Shown here one piece after another: positions 13,993-18,844 of a stretch of DNA of 18,844 bases. Both the position numbers and the translations under genes were made by a program. Source of the stretch: DASVCS01 sp036381495. Lineage in GTDB: Bacteria; Gemmatimonadota; Gemmatimonadetes; Longimicrobiales; RSA9. The stretch lies in the NCBI GenBank assembly GCA_036381495.1, contig DASVCS010000119.1:1-18844 (forward strand), in the 5' to 3' direction. Within the stretch, counting starts at the first letter, position 1. Each line of letters opens with the position of its first letter. Below the pieces are notes generated by a model. It saw only the letters and a program-made list of their open reading frames with translations. It was not told the DNA's origin and made no database searches.

Positions 13993-16107
13993 ATGAACAA
14001 GATCAGGACCCTCGGCATCCTCGGGCTGCTCTTCATTGCCGGTAGCGCCGCCGCGCCGTTGTCCGCGCAGGATCAGGCGCCCGGCGGCGACGGCGCCCAC
14101 CAGCAGCCGCCCGCGCCGCTCCCGATGCGACCGGTCGCACTGCCCGAGTTCCACGAGGGCACGCTCGACAACGGCGCGAAGATCATCGTGGTCGAGGACC
14201 ACGAGACGCCGATCGTTTCGCTGAATCTCCGGATCCGCAGCGGCGCGGCCGCCGACCCGCAGGGGAAGGCGGGCGTGGCGGCGCTCACGGCGGCGCTCCT
14301 CGACAAGGGCACGGAGTCCCGGACGGCGCGCGAGATCGCCGAGACGATCGACTTCGTCGGCGGTACGCTCGGCGCCAGTGCATCCGATGACTGGACGAAC
14401 ATCGGTGCGACGGTCCTCACGGAATACGTGGACACGGCGCTCATGTTGCTGAGCGACATCGTGCTGCATCCGACGTTCCCGGAGGAGGAACTGGAGATCG
14501 AGCGCCAGCGTACGCTCTCGTCGCTCCAGGTGGAGTTGAGCCAGCCCGCGGCGCTCGCGGCGCGCCGTTTCATGGCGGAGGTCTACGGGTCGCATCCGTA
14601 CGGCGTGGCGCCGACGCCCGAGTCGGTACGCGCCATCCAGCAAGCCGACCTGCGCGTCTTCCACCAGGCGCACTACCGGCCGGAAGATGCTCTCTTCGTG
14701 GTGGCCGGCGATGTGGACCCGGACGACATCATTGCGCGTCTCGACCGCCGGTTCGCGGACTGGGCGCCCGGTGCGGCGCCGCGGCCGGCGTGGCCGGAGC
14801 CGCCGGCGCGCTCGGCGCGCGAGATCATCCTGATCCACAAGCCGGGCAGTGTGCAGGCGGTGATCCGCATCGGGCACCTGCTGCCGCCCGCGACGGACGC
14901 GGACTGGATCACGCTCGATGTGGCCCAGCAGGTCCTGGGCGGTGGGACTACGGGGTGGTTCTTCCGGACGCTGCGCGGAGAGAAGGGCTACACCTACGGC
15001 GCGTACGCGACGGCGGCGCAGCGGCTGGACGCGGGGTACTTCCAGGCGTGGGCGGAGGTGCGCAACGAGGTGGCGGACAGCGCGCTGGCGGAGTTCTTCC
15101 GGCTGCTCGACCAGATCCGCGAGGCGCCGGTCCCGGCCGAGGACCTGCGCACCGCGAAGGACTACATGATCGGCTCGTTCGCGCTCGGCCTGGAGACGCC
15201 GCAGCAGGTGGCGGGTCAGGTGGCGGGCGCGCGGCTGCTCGGCCTGCCCGACGACTACGTCGCCACGTACCGCGAGCGCGTGGCCGCGGTCACGGCCGAG
15301 GACATCCAGCGCGTCATGCAGGAAGACCTGCACCCCGATCGCGCCGCGGTCGTGGTCGTCGGCGATGCGACGAAGCTGCGTGAGAAGCTCGAGGCCTTCG
15401 GGCCCATCCAGATCTACGACGTCCGCGGCGCGCCCCTGGCCGCGGAGGACCTCGGCATCCACGGCGCCTCCGTGCGCCTGGACGGCTCCTCGATCCAGTC
15501 GCAGACCCTCGTCTACCAGTTGCTCGTCCAGGGGAACCCGGTGTCCGAGGTCACGAACGCGGTCACGAGGGAGATGGTCGAGGGCAAGGATGCCGTCCGG
15601 ATCCAGACGAGCGGCACGGGGATGGTCTCGACCCAGGGCGACCTGGCGTTCGAGGCCGCGAGCTTCGCACCCCTCTACGCCACCAGCGAGCAGGGCGCGG
15701 GCGGCCAGAGCGTGAAGATCGAACTGCGCGCCGTCGGTCCGAAGGTGACGGGCTCCCTCTCGTTGCCGGGTGGTCAGGTCCGACCCATCGAGGTCGACCT
15801 CGTGCCGGGTCTGCTCCTGCCCGGGATGGATGAGCCGGCGATCTGGGTCGCGGACCTCGCGCCCGGCAAGGAGTTCTCCTTCCCCATGATCACTGCGCAG
15901 ACCGCCGGCGCCACCACCATACGCGTCGAGGTGGTGGGCGAGAGCACGGTCACCGTGCCCGCCGGCGAGTTCGAAGTCTACGAGCTCGAAGTCAGCGCCG
16001 GCGGCGCGACCTCGCGGGTGTACGCGCGCAAGGCCGCGCCGCACGTGATCGTGAAGCAGGAGCTGGGCGGCCAGCCGGTCGTCATCCAGTTGAAGGAGCT
16101 GAAGTAG
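13993..16107 (+). CDS. M16B family protein, inactive partner subunit with C-terminal extension (704 aa)
   Basis: This has the same fold as the preceding gene, but the zinc site is replaced: at the HxxEH position it reads ALTAA (Ala97, Ala100 and Ala101 in place of His, Glu and His). It keeps the R...Y substrate-binding segment in FFRTLRGEKGYTYGAY (Arg325, Tyr333/335), which non-catalytic M16B subunits contribute to the partner active site. A signal peptide (MNKIRTLGILGLLFIAGSAA, cleavage near residue 25) predicts export. From about residue 475 there are some 230 extra residues, rich in beta structure (TVPAGEFEVYELEV, SRVYARKAAPHVIVKQEL), resembling DUF3108-like or lipoprotein-associated beta domains. 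Most partners end near 450-480 aa. ATG 13993 has GGAGG five bases upstream and is clearly preferred over the longer frame to 13966. Confidence 0.9.
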   Translation: MNKIRTLGILGLLFIAGSAAAPLSAQDQAPGGDGAHQQPPAPLPMRPVALPEFHEGTLDNGAKIIVVEDHETPIVSLNLRIRSGAAADPQGKAGVAALTAALLDKGTESRTAREIAETIDFVGGTLGASASDDWTNIGATVLTEYVDTALMLLSDIVLHPTFPEEELEIERQRTLSSLQVELSQPAALAARRFMAEVYGSHPYGVAPTPESVRAIQQADLRVFHQAHYRPEDALFVVAGDVDPDDIIARLDRRFADWAPGAAPRPAWPEPPARSAREIILIHKPGSVQAVIRIGHLLPPATDADWITLDVAQQVLGGGTTGWFFRTLRGEKGYTYGAYATAAQRLDAGYFQAWAEVRNEVADSALAEFFRLLDQIREAPVPAEDLRTAKDYMIGSFALGLETPQQVAGQVAGARLLGLPDDYVATYRERVAAVTAEDIQRVMQEDLHPDRAAVVVVGDATKLREKLEAFGPIQIYDVRGAPLAAEDLGIHGASVRLDGSSIQSQTLVYQLLVQGNPVSEVTNAVTREMVEGKDAVRIQTSGTGMVSTQGDLAFEAASFAPLYATSEQGAGGQSVKIELRAVGPKVTGSLSLPGGQVRPIEVDLVPGLLLPGMDEPAIWVADLAPGKEFSFPMITAQTAGATTIRVEVVGESTVTVPAGEFEVYELEVSAGGATSRVYARKAAPHVIVKQELGGQPVVIQLKELK

Positions 16108-16112
16108 CGCGG

Positions 16113-17117
16113 GTGCCCCGCATCTCGATCCTCATGCCGTGCCGCGATGCGGCGGCCTGCCTCACCGAGGCCGCCGCATCGCTGGACACGCAGACCTACC
16201 CCGATTTCGAGGTCGTGGCCGTCGATGACGGATCGGAGGACCACACCCACGACGCGTTGCTCGACTGGGCGCGGCGCGATCCACGCGTGCGCGTGCTCCG
16301 CTCGCCGCGCCGCGGCATCGTTGCCGCCCTCACTGCGGGCCTCGCCGCCGCGCACGGCGAACTCATCGCGCGCATGGACGCCGACGACGTCGCCGACCCG
16401 CAGCGGTTCGAAAAGCAGGTCGCACTGCTCGATGCCGAGCCCACCATCACGGCGTGCGGCACCGGCGTCCGCTACTTCCCGCGCGCCGCGGTCCGCGATG
16501 GCGCACGCCGCTACGAACGCTGGCTGAACGGGCTCACCACGCCGGACGCCATTGCGCGCGACATCTTCGTGGAATGCCCGATCCCCCACCCCACACTGCT
16601 CATCCGCCGCTCGGCACTCGTCGCCGTGGGCGGCTACCGCGAGATCGGCGCGCCCGAGGACTACGACCTGGTGCTCCGCCTCTGGGCCGCCGGCCACCGC
16701 ATGGCCAAGGTCCCGGAGGTGCTGCTGCACTGGCGCGAGAGCCCCGGCCGCGCCTCCCGCACCGACCCACGGTACTCGGCCGCGGCGTTCCGGCGACTCA
16801 AGGTCGATGTACTCCGCCGGACCCTGCTCGCGCACCGCGACGGCGCCGTCGTCTGGGGCGCAGGGCCGACCGGGAAGGCGCTCGCCCGCGAACTGTCGGC
16901 ACAGGGCGTCCGGCTCCGCGCCTTCGTCGACCTCGACCCGCGCAAGATCGGCCAGACCATCCACGGCGCACCCGTGATCCCGCCCGACGACATCGACCGC
17001 TACCGCGATGCGTTCGCGCTCGGCGCCGTCGCGCGGCCCGGCGCGCGCGCCGAGATCCGCGCCGCGCTGGCCGGCCGTGGATGGCGTGAGATGCAGGATT
17101 TTTGCGTGGCTGCGTGA
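16113..17117 (+). CDS. Glycosyltransferase family 2 fused to a Rossmann-like nucleotide-binding domain (334 aa)
   Basis: Residues 1-230 form a GT-A glycosyltransferase: ISILMPCRDAA at the start, VDDGS at 37-41 and the metal-binding MDADD at 88-92, with EDYDLVLRLW as the later acidic motif. Residues from about 245 onward (VVWGAGPTGKALAREL, then FVDLDPRKIGQTIHGAPVIPPDD) form a Rossmann-like domain of the kind found in sugar acetyltransferase PglD N-termini and CoA- or NAD-binding proteins. The fusion suggests transfer of a sugar with a linked nucleotide-dependent step, in surface polysaccharide or protein glycosylation. Donor and acceptor are unknown. The start is a GTG five bases after the M16 gene; AAGGAG at 16093-16098 is 14 bases upstream, which is rather far. 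It may glycosylate pilus or secreted proteins, but nothing in the sequence shows this. Confidence 0.85.
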   Translation: MPRISILMPCRDAAACLTEAAASLDTQTYPDFEVVAVDDGSEDHTHDALLDWARRDPRVRVLRSPRRGIVAALTAGLAAAHGELIARMDADDVADPQRFEKQVALLDAEPTITACGTGVRYFPRAAVRDGARRYERWLNGLTTPDAIARDIFVECPIPHPTLLIRRSALVAVGGYREIGAPEDYDLVLRLWAAGHRMAKVPEVLLHWRESPGRASRTDPRYSAAAFRRLKVDVLRRTLLAHRDGAVVWGAGPTGKALARELSAQGVRLRAFVDLDPRKIGQTIHGAPVIPPDDIDRYRDAFALGAVARPGARAEIRAALAGRGWREMQDFCVAA

Positions 17118-17460
17118 GGGTCGCCGACGCCGCTCTGGTGTCCTGCCGCCCAATTGATTAAAATGAGCGCCCGGCGGCCGCCTGGCGCGTGCCGCCGCTT
17201 GCCTGACGACGGGCAGTCGATCTTGGACGGCGGATCATCGGGGTCCTTGTCGTACTGACGTGCGACCGTTGGAACCAGCCCGGACGGGCTCACCCGTCAC
17301 TCTCCCCCGCGGTGCGGCCGATCCATTTCCAGACCGAGAGTAGCACAGCGTCGTATTGTCGCTGTATCGCGTTGATGCCATGTGCTCCGAGCAGGCGGTG
17401 GGCGGACAGGATTTCGCCCGCGGGCCGATTCGGTGGCCTGATCGTGGGTAGGAGAACGCC
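17118..17460. other. Intergenic region before the sigma-54 activator; no convincing gene
   Basis: There is an AT-rich patch around 17151-17165 (TTGATTAAAAT), unusual for this GC-rich window and possibly part of a promoter. A 6-bp hairpin AGCCCG/CGGGCT lies near 17277-17290. A 31-codon ORF at 17163-17258 has no ribosome binding site. TAGGAG at 17450-17455 is the ribosome binding site of the next gene. I see no clear -35/-10 pair and no T-tailed terminator. Confidence 0.45.
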
Positions 17461-18825
17461 TTGGCCGTCCGAATCCTGGTGCTGGATCTCGAGGCGAACC
17501 CGTGCGTGGCCGAGAGCTGCGGGCGGTTGGCGGGCTCGTTACGCGGTCTGTTTCCAGGCGGGGACGTCGTGGTGGATCGGGTGCGGGAACTCCCGGCCGG
17601 CGGGGCCACGGCCGCGCCGGACATTGTGTTGTTGCGGCCGGGCGGTCCGGGGCGGATAGGCGACGCGGTCCGGTCGCTGCACCGGAACTGGGCGGAGGTG
17701 CCGATCCTGGGCGTGTTGTGCGACTCGGCGGAAGCGGATGCGGCGCGCCTCGTCGTGGGCCGTGGGCTGGACGACTTCCTCTCGTGTCCGTTCACGGCGC
17801 GCGAGTTGATGTGGAGGGTACAGCGCCTGCTCCAGCGCCGGCCGGCCGCCGGTGCATCGGAGTCGAGGTCTCCAGCGCCGATCGGCGTGAGCAGTGCGTT
17901 CGTGCGCATCATCGACCGGATCCCGGAGGTGGCGTGCTGCGATGCGACGGTCCTGATCTCGGGTGAGACCGGTACCGGCAAGGAGGTGGTGGCGCGCGCG
18001 ATCCACTACCGGAGTCCGCGGCGCGACAAGCCCTTCATCCCCGTGAACTCCGCCGCGCTCCCCGACCACCTCCTCGAGAACGAGCTGTTCGGCCACGCGC
18101 GGGGCGCCTACACCGACGCGGCGTCCTCGGAGAAGGGACTCGTCGCGGAAGCCGAGGGCGGCAGTCTCCTGCTCGACGAGGTGAACGCGCTCAGCCGATC
18201 CGCGCAGGCCAAGCTCTTGCGCTTCCTCCAGGACGGCGAGTACAGGCCGCTCGGCTCTCCCCGGACCCGGACCGGCGACGTGCGGATCATTGCGGCGACC
18301 AATACGGACCTCCGGCAACAGGTCCGCGCCGGCTCGTTCCGCGAGGACCTCTTCTATCGCCTCAACATCATACCGCTGCGACTGCCGCCGTTGCGCGAGC
18401 GGATCGAAGACATCCCACTCCTGGCCCAGCACTTCCTCGATCGCTTCGCGAACGGCTACGCTCGGGGCCCACTCCGTCTCTCCACGGGCGCGGTTCAGAG
18501 GCTGCTGGCCTACGGCTGGCCGGGGAACGTCCGGGAACTCGAGGCGGTCATCCATCGCGCCGTCGTCCTCGCCTCGGCGTCCGAGCTCGGGCCGGAGGAC
18601 CTCGATCTGCCCGCCGCGCCGGGCGACGCCCGCCCCGTGCAGGCCTCCTTCCGCGAGGCCAAGGCCCGGGCCATTGACAATTTCGAACGCAGCTACCTCG
18701 TCGAAGTCATGGCGGCCAACGACGGCAACATCACACGCGCCGCCCGCCGCGCCGGCAAGGAACGGCGCGCCTTCCAGCGACTCCTCCAGAAGCACGGCCT
18801 GAACCGCGAGGCGTTCCGCGGCTGA
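17461..18825 (+). CDS. Sigma-54-dependent transcriptional activator with degenerate receiver domain (454 aa)
   Basis: This is an NtrC-family enhancer-binding protein. The AAA+ domain has Walker A GETGTGKE (168-175), the sigma-54 contact loop as GAYTDA (215-220; GAFTGA is standard), Walker B LLLDE (236-240) and the arginine-finger segment FREDLFYRLN. A Fis-type helix-turn-helix ends the protein (NITRAARRAGKERRAFQRLLQKHG). Residues 1-125 have a receiver-like shape, but the phosphoacceptor Asp is replaced (APDIVLLRP, Arg59) and the conserved Lys of the KPF motif is Cys109 (SCPF). Phosphorylation by a histidine kinase is therefore unlikely, and control may be by ligand or protein binding. The start is a TTG with TAGGAG six bases upstream. 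The - strand pilin operon has a sigma-54-like promoter, so pilin control is possible, but no direct link is visible. Confidence 0.9.
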   Translation: MAVRILVLDLEANPCVAESCGRLAGSLRGLFPGGDVVVDRVRELPAGGATAAPDIVLLRPGGPGRIGDAVRSLHRNWAEVPILGVLCDSAEADAARLVVGRGLDDFLSCPFTARELMWRVQRLLQRRPAAGASESRSPAPIGVSSAFVRIIDRIPEVACCDATVLISGETGTGKEVVARAIHYRSPRRDKPFIPVNSAALPDHLLENELFGHARGAYTDAASSEKGLVAEAEGGSLLLDEVNALSRSAQAKLLRFLQDGEYRPLGSPRTRTGDVRIIAATNTDLRQQVRAGSFREDLFYRLNIIPLRLPPLRERIEDIPLLAQHFLDRFANGYARGPLRLSTGAVQRLLAYGWPGNVRELEAVIHRAVVLASASELGPEDLDLPAAPGDARPVQASFREAKARAIDNFERSYLVEVMAANDGNITRAARRAGKERRAFQRLLQKHGLNREAFRG

Positions 18826-18844
18826 TCCGCGCGCGCCGCGCGGC

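Noticed and set aside
13924..16044. 706-codon - strand frame opposite the second M16 gene
   Set aside because: Its composition is Arg/His/Asp-rich and typical of an antisense shadow. The + strand encodes a clear M16B protein.
17163..17258. 31-codon ORF next to the AT-rich patch after the glycosyltransferase
   Set aside because: No ribosome binding site, no regulatory codon run and no terminator follow it, so it is not supported as a leader peptide or small gene.

Overview
This is a GC-rich bacterial window (by eye about two thirds G+C or more), dense with genes and with little spacing inside operons. The gene mix is a cysteine synthase set with a JAMM peptidase and a MoeB-rhodanese protein, thrB-thrC, minor type IV pilins, a tandem M16B peptidase pair and a sigma-54 enhancer-binding protein. 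This fits a high-GC environmental bacterium. Gemmatimonadota is my best guess, but the sequence contains no marker that settles it.

Layout: (1) 1-1647, a CRISPR array of 23 repeats and 22 spacers. It runs off the left edge, and its leader-distal end appears to be at the right. No cas gene is present. (2) 1974-5478, a cysteine biosynthesis operon on the + strand. A short leader peptide with four consecutive Cys codons is followed by a 13-bp terminator hairpin, then a JAMM (Mec-like) peptidase, a MoeB/MoeZ-type E1 enzyme with a rhodanese domain, and a CysK-like cysteine synthase. (3) 5508-7956, a threonine operon. It has a TTGACA promoter, a Met/Thr/Lys-rich leader peptide, a competing antiterminator and terminator, thrB, a 47-codon remnant with an amino-acid-kinase-like start, and thrC. 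(4) 12204-7976 on the - strand, a minor pilin cluster in the order FimT/GspH, PilV, PilW, PilX-like, convergent with thrC. (5) 12609-17117 on the + strand, an active and an inactive M16B peptidase subunit, then a glycosyltransferase 2 fused to a Rossmann-like domain. (6) 17461-18825, a sigma-54 activator with a degenerate receiver domain.

The most notable content is regulatory. Two complete-looking transcription attenuators sit in front of adjacent operons. One appears to read cysteine availability and controls sulfur transfer to cysteine. The other appears to read methionine, threonine and lysine (all aspartate-family amino acids) and controls thrBC. In the second, an upstream 12-base segment can pair at 11 of 12 positions with the 5' arm of the terminator, which is the classical antiterminator design. 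A third hairpin with a T-run lies in the probable 5' UTR of the M16 peptidases, with no leader peptide.

No tRNA, rRNA, insertion sequence or complete mobile element was recognised.
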